From Streptomyces pactum (lineage in GTDB: Bacteria > Actinomycetota > Actinomycetes > Streptomycetales > Streptomycetaceae): 64,000 nt of DNA. Location of the stretch: positions 1,984,001-2,048,000 of the forward strand of contig NZ_JACYXC010000001.1 of assembly GCF_016031615.1 (NCBI RefSeq), given 5' to 3'. How positions within the stretch are numbered: the stretch's first letter is position 1; each line of letters begins with the position of its first letter. A program made the translations under genes and the position numbers. This document shows, piece by piece, positions 7,886 through 17,152 of the stretch. Under the pieces are notes generated by a model. The model was not told the origin of the DNA. It worked only from the letters and a program-made list of their open reading frames with translations, and made no database searches.

Positions 7886-9808
7886 TCAGAGCGCCGCCGC
7901 GCCCCGCTCGCGCAGCGACTGCCCGTACTGCTCCAGCACCCACAACTCGTTCTGCACGGCGGCCAGTTGCTGCGGATCGGCGTTCCGGCCGAGCCGGTGC
8001 AGGGTGCCGTGGACCTCGGCGATGCGCTGGTTGACCGCGGCCAGCCGGACCCCCACCAGCTGCACACCGGCGTACGCCTCGTCGGGGTCGCGGCGGGTGT
8101 GCAGCGGCTCCACGGCCAGCTCGGTGACCATGGCGCGCACCGTGTCGTCGGGGGCGGCGTCCCGGACCCGGGCGAGGTAGTCCCGGTCGGCCGCCGCGGC
8201 CCCGCCGGCGTCCTCGATGGCGCGGCGCACCGCGGCGTACGGCGGGGCGGTGAACTCGTCCACCCCGTACGCGTCGAAGGCCGGGGAGACCAGGTCGGGG
8301 CGCTGGAGGGCGAGCTTGAGCAGCTCCCGCTCGACCCGGTGGGCGGGGCTGCGCAGGTGGAGCGCGGGCCCGCGGGGGCCGGCCGGCGCCGGTGCGGTGG
8401 CCGGGGCGGACGGACGGCCGGGGGCGGCGGTACGGGGCCGGCCGTCGGCGCCCCGCCGGCCGGGGGCGGCGCCGCGCTCACGCGCCCGGCGGGCGAGCGT
8501 GGCGACCCGGTGCACCACGAACTGGGTGTCGAGGATGCCCAGCATGCCGGCGAGCGCCACCGCGTACCCGTGGCGGATGGCGGGGTCCTTGATCTGCGCG
8601 ACGATCGGCGCGGCCTGTTCCAGCGCCGCCGCCTGGCCCTCCGGGGTGCCGACCTCGTGGTCGCCGACCACCGACCGCAGGGCGAACTCGAACAGCGGGG
8701 TGCTGGTCTCGATCAGCTTGGCCACGGCCTCGTCGCCCTGGTCGAGCCGGAGGTCGCACGGGTCCATGCCGCCGGGGCTGACCGCGATGGAGGTCTGCGC
8801 GGCGAACTTCTGGTCGTCCTCGAAGGCGCGCAGCGCGGCGCGCTGCCCGGCCGCGTCGCCGTCGAAGGTGAAGATCACCCGGGCCCGTGAGTTGTCCATC
8901 AGCAGCCGCCGGAGAATCTTGACGTGGTCCCCGCCGAAGGCGGTGCCGCAGGTGGCGATGGCGGTGGTGACCCCGGCGAGGTGGCAGGCCATGACGTCCG
9001 TGTAGCCCTCGACGACGACCGCCCGGCCGGACTTGGCGATGTCCTTCTTCGCCAGGTCGATCCCGTACAGGACCTGGGACTTCTTGTAGATCGGGGTCTC
9101 GGGGGTGTTGAGGTACTTGGGGCCGTTGTCGTCGTCGCGCAGCTTGCGGGCGCCGAAGCCGACGACCTCCCCGGAGATGTCCCGGATCGGCCACATCAGA
9201 CGGCCCCGGAACCGGTCGATCGGGTTGCGGCGGCTCTCCTGGGCCAGGCCGGAGACGATCAGCTCCTTGTCGGTGAAGCCGCGTCCGCGCAGGTACCGGA
9301 CGAGGTGGTCCCAGCCGGCCGGGCTGTACCCGACGCCGAAGTGCTGGGCGGCGGCCTGGTCGAACCCGCGCTCGGCGAGGAAGCGGCGGCCGATCTCGGC
9401 CTCCGGGCCGTCCAGCTGCTCGGCGTAGAACCGGGCCGCGGCCTTGTGCGCCTCGACGTAGCGGGTGCGGTCCCCCTGCTGGCGGCCGGGGGTGGCGCTG
9501 CCCTGCTCGTAGCGGAGGGTGATGCCGGCCTGGGAGGCGAGCCGTTCGATCGTCTCGGCGAACGACAGGTGGTCGACCTTCATCACGAAATCGACGGTGT
9601 CGCCGCCCTCCTGGCAGCCGAAGCAGTAGAAGAGTCCCTTGCTCGGGCTCACGTGGAAGGAGGGGGACTTCTCGTCGTGGAACGGGCACAGGCCCTTCAG
9701 GTTGCCGCCGCCGGCGTTGCGGAGCTGGAGGTACTCGGACACGACGGCGTCGATCGGGACCGCGTCCCGGACCGCCCGCACGTCGTCATCGTTGATCCTG
9801 CCTGCCAC
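7886..9808 (-). CDS. dnaG: DNA primase DnaG
   Basis: A 640-residue replication primase. The N-terminal zinc finger has Cys41, His44, Cys62 and Cys65 (LCPFHDEKSPSF...YCFGCQ). The TOPRIM catalytic core shows VVVEGYTDVMACH and FTFDGDAAGQ, and the C-terminal domain that contacts the replicative helicase is present. A linker rich in Ala, Pro and Gly (roughly residues 430-485) joins core and C-terminal domain and is longer than expected. The start is GTG 9808, and the first 23 bp overlap the end of the upstream FAD reductase gene, which suggests translational coupling. Confidence 0.97.
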   Translation of the reverse strand: MAGRINDDDVRAVRDAVPIDAVVSEYLQLRNAGGGNLKGLCPFHDEKSPSFHVSPSKGLFYCFGCQEGGDTVDFVMKVDHLSFAETIERLASQAGITLRYEQGSATPGRQQGDRTRYVEAHKAAARFYAEQLDGPEAEIGRRFLAERGFDQAAAQHFGVGYSPAGWDHLVRYLRGRGFTDKELIVSGLAQESRRNPIDRFRGRLMWPIRDISGEVVGFGARKLRDDDNGPKYLNTPETPIYKKSQVLYGIDLAKKDIAKSGRAVVVEGYTDVMACHLAGVTTAIATCGTAFGGDHVKILRRLLMDNSRARVIFTFDGDAAGQRAALRAFEDDQKFAAQTSIAVSPGGMDPCDLRLDQGDEAVAKLIETSTPLFEFALRSVVGDHEVGTPEGQAAALEQAAPIVAQIKDPAIRHGYAVALAGMLGILDTQFVVHRVATLARRARERGAAPGRRGADGRPRTAAPGRPSAPATAPAPAGPRGPALHLRSPAHRVERELLKLALQRPDLVSPAFDAYGVDEFTAPPYAAVRRAIEDAGGAAAADRDYLARVRDAAPDDTVRAMVTELAVEPLHTRRDPDEAYAGVQLVGVRLAAVNQRIAEVHGTLHRLGRNADPQQLAAVQNELWVLEQYGQSLRERGAAAL

Positions 9809-11039
9809 GGGTGAATTCTACGGCCGGGTCCGGGCGGGCGCCGGAGCGGATGAGCCGCTGGATGGACCCGGTGACCTCCCACACATTGACGTTCATGCCG
9901 GCCAGCACCCGTCCGTCGCGGGTCCAGAACGCGATGAACTCGCGCTTGCCCACGTCACCGCGGCAGATCACCTCGTCGTAGCTGCCGGGCGGGGCGTAGC
10001 CGGAGTACTCCATGCCCACGTCGTACTGGTCGGAGAAGAAGTAGGGCACCCGGTCGTAGCTGACGTCCTGGCCGAGCATGGCGCGGGCCGCCGCCGGACC
10101 GCCGTTGAGGGCGTTCGCCCAGTGCTCGACGCGCAGCCGGGTGTCGAGCATCGGGTGGTCGGCGGCGGCCACGTCACCGGCGGCGAAGATGTCCGGGTCC
10201 GAGGTGCGCAGGGCGGCGTCCACCACGACGCCGCCGCCGTGCCGGGGGTCGGCGGTCTCCAGCCCGGCGGCCTCGGCGAGCGCGGTGCGCGGCGCGGCGC
10301 CGATGGCGGCGAGCACGTCGTGCGCCGGGTGCTCCTCGCCGTCGGAGGTACGGGCGGCGAGCACCAGGCCGTCCTGCCCGACGATCTCGGTGAGCCGGGC
10401 GCCGAAGTGGAAGCGGACGCCGTGGTCCCGGTGGATCTCGGTGAACAGGGCGCCGATCTCGGGGCCGAGGACGCCGTGCAGCGGGGTGGGCTCCGGCTCG
10501 ACGACGGTGACCTCGGCGCCGTAGCCGCGGGCCGCGGCGGCCACCTCCAGGCCGATCCACCCGGCCCCGGCGATCACCAGCTGGCCGTTCTCCCGGCCCA
10601 GTGTGGCGAGCACCCCGCGCAGCCGCTCGGCGTGGGCCAGCCGGCGCAGGTGGTGGACGCCGGCCAGGTCGGTGCCGGGGATGTCCAGCCGCCGGGGTTC
10701 GGCGCCGGTGGCGAGGAGCAGCCGGTCGTAGTGGATGCGGGTGCCGTCGCCGAGGATGACCGCCTTGGCGGCGCGGTCCAGCCGGACCGCGGGCTGGCCG
10801 AGGTGGAGCTCGATGTGCGCCCGGGCGTACCAGGCGGGCTCGTGGACGAAGAGGCTGCCGCGGTCGCCGTCGCCGGTCAGGAACCCTTTCGACAGGGCGG
10901 GACGCTCGTAGGGGTGGTCGCGTTCGTCACAGATGAGTATCACCCGGCCGGTGAAGCGCTCCGCCCGGAGGGTTTCGGCCGCCTTGGCTCCGGCCAGGCC
11001 TCCTCCGACGATGACGAATGTCCGGTGTGCGTCCACCAC
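9786..11039 (-). CDS. NAD(P)/FAD-dependent oxidoreductase (ferredoxin/rubredoxin reductase type)
   Basis: A 417-residue pyridine-nucleotide disulfide-type reductase without redox cysteines. The FAD site is FVIVGGGLAGAKAAETLR (residues 8-25), the NAD site is LVIAGAGWIGLEVAAAARGY (about 150-170), and the second FAD motif is DPDIFAAGDVA. The C-terminal domain (YDVGMEYSGYAP) is typical of reductases that donate electrons to ferredoxins of oxygenases or P450s. No partner is adjacent. GTG 11039 has AGGAGG 6 nt upstream. Its 3' end overlaps dnaG by 23 bp. Confidence 0.92.
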   Translation of the reverse strand: MVDAHRTFVIVGGGLAGAKAAETLRAERFTGRVILICDERDHPYERPALSKGFLTGDGDRGSLFVHEPAWYARAHIELHLGQPAVRLDRAAKAVILGDGTRIHYDRLLLATGAEPRRLDIPGTDLAGVHHLRRLAHAERLRGVLATLGRENGQLVIAGAGWIGLEVAAAARGYGAEVTVVEPEPTPLHGVLGPEIGALFTEIHRDHGVRFHFGARLTEIVGQDGLVLAARTSDGEEHPAHDVLAAIGAAPRTALAEAAGLETADPRHGGGVVVDAALRTSDPDIFAAGDVAAADHPMLDTRLRVEHWANALNGGPAAARAMLGQDVSYDRVPYFFSDQYDVGMEYSGYAPPGSYDEVICRGDVGKREFIAFWTRDGRVLAGMNVNVWEVTGSIQRLIRSGARPDPAVEFTRGRQDQR

Positions 11040-11213
11040 GTGTTGCCTCCTCGCCGCCGCGCGCAGTCCTGCGTACGGCCTACCGGCTGGTCATGTGTTC
11101 CCTCGTGAGCGTCCCGCACCGGACGGGCCGGAAGGAAGAGGCCGTACCCCGGATGGGCCAGGGGCCACGGGTGCGACCGAGCCTGCTGTGAGGGGTGGTG
11201 CAGGGTCGGGGAC

Positions 11214-11365
11214 GGGTTCGGCGGGGGGCATGGTGGTGGGTTCGGCGGGGGGCGTGGTGGCGGGTTCACCGGGGCGTGGCGGGTTCGGCGGGCTTGGCGG
11301 GTTCGGCGGGGGGCGTGGCGGGTTCGGTGGAGGCTCGTGGGTTGACCTCGTGGCGGGTTCGGCGA
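11214..11365. repeat. G-rich degenerate tandem repeat, 24-bp unit
   Basis: GGGTTC recurs at 11214, 11238, 11262, 11281, 11299, 11320 and 11354. The first three copies are exactly 24 bp apart and share GGGTTCGGCGGGGGGC followed by a GTGG-rich stretch; later copies shrink to 18-21 bp. It lies between dgt and the FAD reductase gene, both leftward. Confidence 0.7.
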
Positions 11366-11493
11366 TGTGGCCCGGCCCCGCGCGGTGGCCCGACCGGCGG
11401 GGAGCCGGTGCCGGTGCGGCCGGCCCGCCGCTGCCGCTGCCCGCCCCGGGGCACGACCGGCCGGAGGAGGAGAGGACCGGTACGGCCGGGGCA

Positions 11494-11597
11494 CACGGAC
11501 CGGTACGGGCAGGACGCGACGGCCCGGGCAGGGCCCCGGGGCCACGGACCCGTACGGCCCGGGGCCCACGGACCCGTACGGGCCCGACGCGACGGCC
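11494..11597. repeat. Direct repeats around a CGGACCCGTACGG core
   Basis: Two copies of a roughly 30-bp block (CACGGACCGGTACGGGC... and CACGGACCCGTACGGGC..., both ending GACGCGACGGCC) flank a third, shorter copy. Together with the 24-bp repeat they fill most of 11040-11633, which holds no gene. Confidence 0.55.
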
Positions 11598-11633
11598 TCG
11601 GGGGCGGGCCGGAACCCACCGCCCGGGGGCGGG

Positions 11634-13784
11634 TCAGCCGCTCGGGGGCCGGGTGAGGCGGGCGTGCAGGGAGCGGGCCGAGGCGTCGGTGAGCGAGGCG
11701 ATCTGGTCCACGATCACCCGCAGCCGCTCGGCGTCGCCGCCGGCCCGGGCGTACAGGGTGCGGAACTGCGGGTCCAGCCCGTCGGGGGCGCGGGCCACCA
11801 GCCGCTCGCCCAGCTCCGCGATGATCACCCGCTGTTCCGCCCGGATCAGCTCCTGGTCCTCGCGCTGCATCACGTACCGGTCGGCGACGGCTTTCAGGAC
11901 CGCGCACTCCAGCCGGGTGGCCCGCGGCACCACCAGGTCGGCGCGGTAGCGGGTGAGCCGCCCGGTGCCCCAGACGGCGCGGGTGGCGGCCTCGGCGGCG
12001 AGGCAGAAGCGGCCGATCAGCTGGCTGGTGGCGTCCTTGAGGCGGGCCTGGGCCACCGCGGTGCCGTCGTAGCCGTGCGGCCACCACTCCTGGTCCAGCA
12101 GCCGGTCCAGCGCCTCGGCCAGTTCCTCCGGGTCCGCCCCGGGCGCGTACCGGTGGGCGGCGACCGCGAACACCTCGCGCCGCTCGGGTTCGGCGAGCAG
12201 ACAGGCCGGGTCCAGGTGGCCGGCGTGCAGGCCGTCCTCCACGTCGTGCACCGAGTACGCCACGTCGTCGGCCCAGTCCATGATCTGCGCCTCGAAGCAG
12301 GTGCGTCCGGCCGGCGCCCCCTGCCGGACCCACCGGAAGACCGGCATGTCGTCCTCGTAGACGCCGAACTTCCCCGACGCCGGGTCGGTGGGGTGCCCGC
12401 CCCGGGGCCAGGGGTACTTGGTGGCGGCGTCCAGGGCGGCCCGGGTCAGGTTCAGGCCCACGCTCACCGGTTCGCCCGTTTCCTGGTCGGCGATGAACCG
12501 CTTGGGCTCCAGCCGGGTGAGCAGCCGCAGCGACTGAGCGTTCCCCTCGAAGCCGCCGCAGCCGGCCGCGACCTCGTGCAGGGCCCGCTCGCCGTTGTGC
12601 CCGAACGGCGGGTGCCCCAGGTCGTGGGCGAGGCAGGCCACCTCCACCAGATCCGGGTCACCGCCCAGCGCGGCACCCAGCTCCCGCCCGATCTGGGCGC
12701 ACTCCAGGGAGTGGGTCAGCCGGGTCCGGGGGGTGGCGTCCCAGGAGTGCGGGCTGGTGCCCGGCGTGACCACCTGCGTCTTCCCGGCCAGCCTGCGCAG
12801 CGCGGCGGAGTGCAGCACCCGGCCGCGGTCGCGCTGGAAGGCGGTGCGGCCCGGCCGCTTGTCCGGTTCCGGCGCCCAGCGCTCGACATCGGAGGCGTGG
12901 TAGCCCTGCGGGCCGGGCCCCCACGGCTCCTCGGAGACGAACATCTCGGTGGCCGCCACGGCCGGTGCGGGAGTCCCGGCGGCGTCGGCCGCAACGGCCG
13001 CAACGGCCGCGCCGGTTCCGCCGTTCCCGCCGTTCCCGCCGGACGGTGCCGGGGTCCCCGCCCCGCCCGTCCCGCCGGCCGCTGCGGGGGAACCGGTCCC
13101 GACGGCCCCGGGGGCTCCGTCGCTCCCACCGCCCGGTACCGCCGCGGTGCCCTCCGCTCCCCCACCGGTACGGGTGCCGGCCGGCCCGGTACCCGTACCG
13201 GTGCGGGTGCTGCCGGTGCGGGCGGTGCCTGCGCGGGCGCCGGTGGTGGTGCTGCCAGTGACGGTTGCGCCGGGTGTCTCGGCCGCCCCGGTCGCCCCGG
13301 TGGCGCCGGGCCCCGCGGCCGCGTCGGTGCGGGTGGCGTCCGGCCCGGTGCCGCCCTCGCCCTCCCCGGCAGGGGCGGTGGCGCCGGGGGCGGTCCCGGT
13401 GTCGCTGGTGGCCAGCGTGCCGGTGAGGTCGAACGTCGGCGCCGGCTCGTCCGGCCGGGGGCCCGTGGACCGCGCCGGTCCCGGCGGGACGACCGGGCCC
13501 GGAACCTCCGGGTCCGCGGCGCCACCCGGGCCGCCCGGCTCGTCCGGTCGGTCCGGGGCGTCGGGGCCGGCGGGTCCGGGACCGGGGCCTGCCTCGGGGG
13601 CCGGGCCGCCGGGAGCGGCGCCGGCCCGGTCCGTTCCGGTACGGCCCGGGCCGCCGGCCTCGGGGCGGGTGCGGCCCGGGTCACCGGTGCCGTTCCGGCC
13701 GTCGGGTCCGCCCCGGCCGCCGGATCCCTCGCCGTGTCCGTCGTGTCCTGCGGGATCGGGTGCCGTCGGTGAAATCCCGTTCAT
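11634..13784 (-). CDS. dgt: Deoxyguanosinetriphosphate triphosphohydrolase with long disordered N-terminus
   Basis: Residues 281-716 form a normal-length dGTPase of the HD superfamily: RTRLTHSLECAQIG supplies the first histidine and CLAHDLGHPPFGHNGE the HD pair and second helix. It hydrolyses dGTP to deoxyguanosine and triphosphate, helping control dNTP pools. The first 280 residues are almost entirely Gly, Pro, Ala, Thr, Asp and Arg with no fold. The ATG at 13784 overlaps the stop of cbiX as ATGA, which supports this start; ATG 12944 (residue 281) is the alternative if the extension is not translated. Confidence is high for the enzyme and moderate for the start. Confidence 0.9.
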   Translation of the reverse strand: MNGISPTAPDPAGHDGHGEGSGGRGGPDGRNGTGDPGRTRPEAGGPGRTGTDRAGAAPGGPAPEAGPGPGPAGPDAPDRPDEPGGPGGAADPEVPGPVVPPGPARSTGPRPDEPAPTFDLTGTLATSDTGTAPGATAPAGEGEGGTGPDATRTDAAAGPGATGATGAAETPGATVTGSTTTGARAGTARTGSTRTGTGTGPAGTRTGGGAEGTAAVPGGGSDGAPGAVGTGSPAAAGGTGGAGTPAPSGGNGGNGGTGAAVAAVAADAAGTPAPAVAATEMFVSEEPWGPGPQGYHASDVERWAPEPDKRPGRTAFQRDRGRVLHSAALRRLAGKTQVVTPGTSPHSWDATPRTRLTHSLECAQIGRELGAALGGDPDLVEVACLAHDLGHPPFGHNGERALHEVAAGCGGFEGNAQSLRLLTRLEPKRFIADQETGEPVSVGLNLTRAALDAATKYPWPRGGHPTDPASGKFGVYEDDMPVFRWVRQGAPAGRTCFEAQIMDWADDVAYSVHDVEDGLHAGHLDPACLLAEPERREVFAVAAHRYAPGADPEELAEALDRLLDQEWWPHGYDGTAVAQARLKDATSQLIGRFCLAAEAATRAVWGTGRLTRYRADLVVPRATRLECAVLKAVADRYVMQREDQELIRAEQRVIIAELGERLVARAPDGLDPQFRTLYARAGGDAERLRVIVDQIASLTDASARSLHARLTRPPSG

Positions 13785-14737
13785 GCACCGACGGTAACCG
13801 GCTCTCCGGCAGGTATGCCGGTGAGCGCCTCCGTGTAGCGGTGCAGGACGAGCCGGGCGAGCGCCGGGTGATCACCCAGCGGTGCGGCGGCGGTGCCCGG
13901 CGCGGCGGCGGCGCACCGGGCCGGGAACCACCCGGGGGCGACGAAGCAGGAGGCCACCGCGATCCGGGTGCGGCCGAGGGCGGTGAGCGCCCGGACCGCA
14001 CCGGCGACCGTGGGGGCGTCCGGCCCGCCGGCGCTCGCGTAACCGGGGAGCACCGGGACCCCGCCGAGCCGCCGGGACAGCAGCGCGGCGGTGGCGGCGG
14101 TGTCCCGGCCGGACTCGGGGTCCCGGGACCCGGCCGCCGCCAGCACCACCCCGGCCCCCGGCGGTGCCGGGTCCGGCCAGCCGGCCTCGGCCAGCCGGGC
14201 GTGCAGCGCCTCGGCGAGCAGCGGGTGCGGCCCGAGGGGGCGGGCGGTCCGCAGCACCAGGCCGCGGTCCGCCCCCGCGGCGAGGGCCGCCGCCGCGAGG
14301 GCCGGCAGGTCCCGCTTGACGTGGTGCCCGCGGGAGAACAGCAGCGGCACCAGGACCGCCTCGCCGCGCAGGGTGGCGAGGGTGTCCGCGAGCGGCGGCC
14401 GGTCGATCCCGAGGTGGCCGAGGCGTACCGGCAGGCCGGGGCGGAGCGCCCGGACCCGCGCCAGCAGCGCGGTCACCGTGCGCAGCGCCCGCGGGTCGTG
14501 GCTGCCGTGGGCGACGGCGACCAGGACCGGGGCGGGCCGGCGGCGGCCGGGCGGGGGCGGGGCGGCCGGGAGCGGCGCCGGGCCGCGCGCCGGCCGGGTC
14601 CGCCGGGGGCGCGGCCGGGCGGCGTACGGGGCGGCGGGGGGCGGGGGTGGGGCGGGGCCGTCATGGCGGGCGAGCCTGGCAGCGCCGCGTTGCCCGGCGG
14701 TTGCGGCCGGGCTGCCGGCACGTTTCGCGCGCTTCAC
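13781..14737 (-). CDS. CbiX/SirB-like sirohydrochlorin chelatase
   Basis: A 318-residue two-repeat chelatase. The first half has VLVAVAHGSHDPRAL with the metal-binding histidine, then LVPLLFSRGHHVKRDLP with the second histidines. The second half repeats the fold (GVVLAAAGSRDPESG...ASCFVAPGWF) with fewer histidines. Such proteins insert Fe2+ or Co2+ into sirohydrochlorin. Sirohaem is the cofactor of NirB and its synthesis is often linked to nitrate assimilation, so position beside nasA is meaningful. Start GTG 14737 has GGAG 5 nt upstream. The first 70 residues are low-complexity and basic, so the start could lie further in. Confidence 0.85.
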   Translation of the reverse strand: MKRAKRAGSPAATAGQRGAARLARHDGPAPPPPPAAPYAARPRPRRTRPARGPAPLPAAPPPPGRRRPAPVLVAVAHGSHDPRALRTVTALLARVRALRPGLPVRLGHLGIDRPPLADTLATLRGEAVLVPLLFSRGHHVKRDLPALAAAALAAGADRGLVLRTARPLGPHPLLAEALHARLAEAGWPDPAPPGAGVVLAAAGSRDPESGRDTAATAALLSRRLGGVPVLPGYASAGGPDAPTVAGAVRALTALGRTRIAVASCFVAPGWFPARCAAAAPGTAAAPLGDHPALARLVLHRYTEALTGIPAGEPVTVGA

Positions 14738-14776
14738 AGCGGCTCCGGGGCCGCGCTGAGGCGCATGTACCGGGCA

Positions 14777-14808
14777 CGTAACACGGCCGGGCGGCGGGCG
14801 TAACACGG
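14777..14808 (+). promoter_or_regulatory. Putative GlnR box upstream of nasA
   Basis: CGTAACACGG occurs at 14777-14786 and 14799-14808, giving two GTAAC a-sites exactly 22 bp apart, the spacing of paired GlnR half-sites (gTnAc-n6-GaAAc-n6). The intervening b-sites are poor matches (GGGCG, GGCGC). It lies between divergent cbiX and nasA, 20 bp before the nasA ATG. Confidence 0.5.
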
Positions 14809-14827
14809 GCGGCGCACGCTGCCGGGC

Positions 14828-17082
14828 ATGAGCGAGGTCACCGACACCCACTGCCCGTACTGCTCCCTCCAGTGCGGGATGTCGCTGCGCCCCTCCGGGA
14901 CGGCCGGCAGCGGGCCGGGGGCGGTGCCGCTGGAGGTGGTGGAGCGGCCCTCGTTCCCGGTCAACCGGGGCGCGCTGTGCGGCAAGGGGCGCACCGCCCC
15001 GGCGGTGCTCGCGGCCGGGGCGCGGCTGACCCGGCCGCTGGTCCGCCGCGCCGGCCGGCTGACGCCGGCCACCTGGGAGGAGGCGCTGGCGGCGGTGGCC
15101 CGGGGGCTGCTGCGGACCCGCGCCCGGTACGGGCCGGACGCGGTGGCGGTGTTCGGCGGCGGCGGGCTGACCAACGAGAAGGCGTACGCGCTCGGCAAGT
15201 TCGCCCGGGTGGTGCTGCGCACCTCGCAGATCGACTACAACGGCCGTTTCTGCATGTCCTCGGCGGCGGCCGCGCAGACCCGGGCGTTCGGCCTGGACCG
15301 CGGGCTGCCGTTCCCGCTGGCGGACGTCTCCCGGACCGGGTGCCTGGTCCTGGTGGGCTCCAACCTCGCCGAGACCATGCCGCCGGCGCTGCGCCACCTC
15401 ACCGAGCTGCGGGAGAACGGCGGCACGCTGGTCGTGGTGGATCCGCGCCGCACCCGCACCGCGGAGCAGGCCGACCTCCATCTGGCGCCCCGGCCGGGCA
15501 CCGATCTGGCCCTGGCGCTGGGCATGCTCCACCTGGTGGTGGCCGAGGGGCGGGTGGACGAGGCGTTCGTGGCGGCGAGGACCCGCGGCTGGGCCGCCGC
15601 GCGGGCGGCGGCGATGGCGCACTGGCCGGAACTGGTGGAGCGGATCACCGGGGTCCCGGTGCCGGACCTGCGGCGGGCGGTGGAGCTGTTCTGCGGCGCC
15701 GGGAGCGCCATGGTGCTCACCGCGCGGGGGCCGGAGCAGCAGTCCAAGGGGACCGACACGGTGGGCGCGTGGATCAACCTGTGCCTGGCCACCGGGCGCG
15801 CCGGCCGGCCGTACTCCGGTTACGGCTGCCTGACCGGCCAGGGCAACGGGCAGGGCGGCCGGGAGCACGGCCAGAAGGCCGACCAGCTGCCCGGATACCG
15901 CAAGCTGACCGATCCGGCGGCCCGGGCCCACGTCGCCCGGGTGTGGGGGGTGGACCCGGCGGCGCTGCCCGGGCCGGGGCGCAGCGCGTACGAACTGCTG
16001 GACGCGCTCGGCGGTGACCCGGCGGCCGGGGGCATCCGGTCGCTGCTGGTGATGGGCTCCAACCCGGTGGTCTCCGCGCCCCGCGCCGCCCATGTGGAGG
16101 GGCGGCTGCGGTCGCTGGACCACCTGGCGGTGGCGGACGTGGTGCTCTCCGAGACGGCGGCCCTGGCGGACGTGGTGCTGCCGGTGACCCAGTGGGCGGA
16201 GGAGACCGGCACCATGACCAACCTGGAGGGCCGGGTGGTGCTGCGCCGCGCGGCCCTGGCGCCGCCGCCCGGGGTCCGCTCCGACCTGGAGGTCCTGCAC
16301 GGCCTGGCGGCGCTGCTGGGCCGGGCGGAGGGCTTCCCCACCGATCCGGAGGAGGTCTTCGAGGAGCTGCGCCGGGCGTCGGCGGGCGGACCGGCGGACT
16401 ACTCGGGGATCACCTACCGGCGGATCGCGGCGGAGGACGGGGTCTTCTGGCCCTGCCCGGCGACGGCCGGCCCGCCGGACGAGCCGGGGGAGCCGGGGAC
16501 GCGCCGGACGCGCCGGACGGGCCGGGGGACGGGCTGCCGGGCGGCGGGGCGGACCGCCGGCCGCCGCAGGCACCCGGCGGCGCGGTCGGCGCCCCCGGCG
16601 GGAGGCGGCCGCACCCGGGCACCCCGCGGCTGTTCCTCGACCGCTTCGCCACCGAGGACGGCCGGGCCCGTTTCGTCCCGGTCGGCCACCGCCCGGCGGC
16701 CGAGGAGCCGGACGCCGACTTCCCCGTGCTGCTCACCACCGGCCGGGTGCTCGCGCAGTACCAGTCGGGGGCGCAGACCCGCAGGGTGGCGGAGCTGAAC
16801 GCCGCCGCGCCGGGCCCGTTCGTCCAGCTCCACCCGCTGCTCGCGGAGCGGCTCGGCGCGGCCGAGGGGGACCTGGTGGCGGTGGTCTCCCGCCGCGGCC
16901 GGGCGGTGGGGCCGGCCCGGATCAGCCGGGACATCCGGCCGGACACGGTGTTCATGCCCTTCCACTGGGCGGGCGAGGGCCGGGCGAACAACGTCACCAA
17001 CCCGGCCCTCGACCCGACCTCCCGGATGCCGGAGTTCAAGGTGTGCGCGGTACGCCTGGAGCGGGTGGCCGGCGGCTCCTGA
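14828..17082 (+). pseudogene. nasA: Assimilatory nitrate reductase catalytic subunit NasA, apparent frameshift
   Basis: A molybdopterin oxidoreductase reducing nitrate to nitrite. The N-terminal [4Fe-4S] ligands are in HCPYCSLQCGM and ALCGKGR, followed by molybdopterin domains with GLTNEKAYALGKFAR, NYxGRFCMSS-like YNGRFCMSSAAAA and ADVVLPVTQWAEETGTMTN. The first frame runs 14828-16798, but family similarity stops at about 16490 and resumes in the next frame (TPRLFLDRFATEDGRARF to the stop at 17080-17082). Restoring one G in the G4 run at 16495-16498 joins the two through a Gly/Asp/Pro linker without stops. It could be a sequencing error or a real lesion. It is divergent from cbiX and probably GlnR-controlled. 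Confidence 0.9.
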
Positions 17083-17152
17083 GCGCCCACGGGCCGCCCC
17101 GGGCCGTGGCGCGCGTCCGGCGTGACCGGTACGCCCGGTGGCGGGCCGTCCG

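Noticed and set aside
11367..13772. Plus-strand open frame of about 800 codons opposite dgt
   Set aside because: No recognisable domain; composition mirrors the low-complexity dgt extension. The minus strand encodes a real HD hydrolase.
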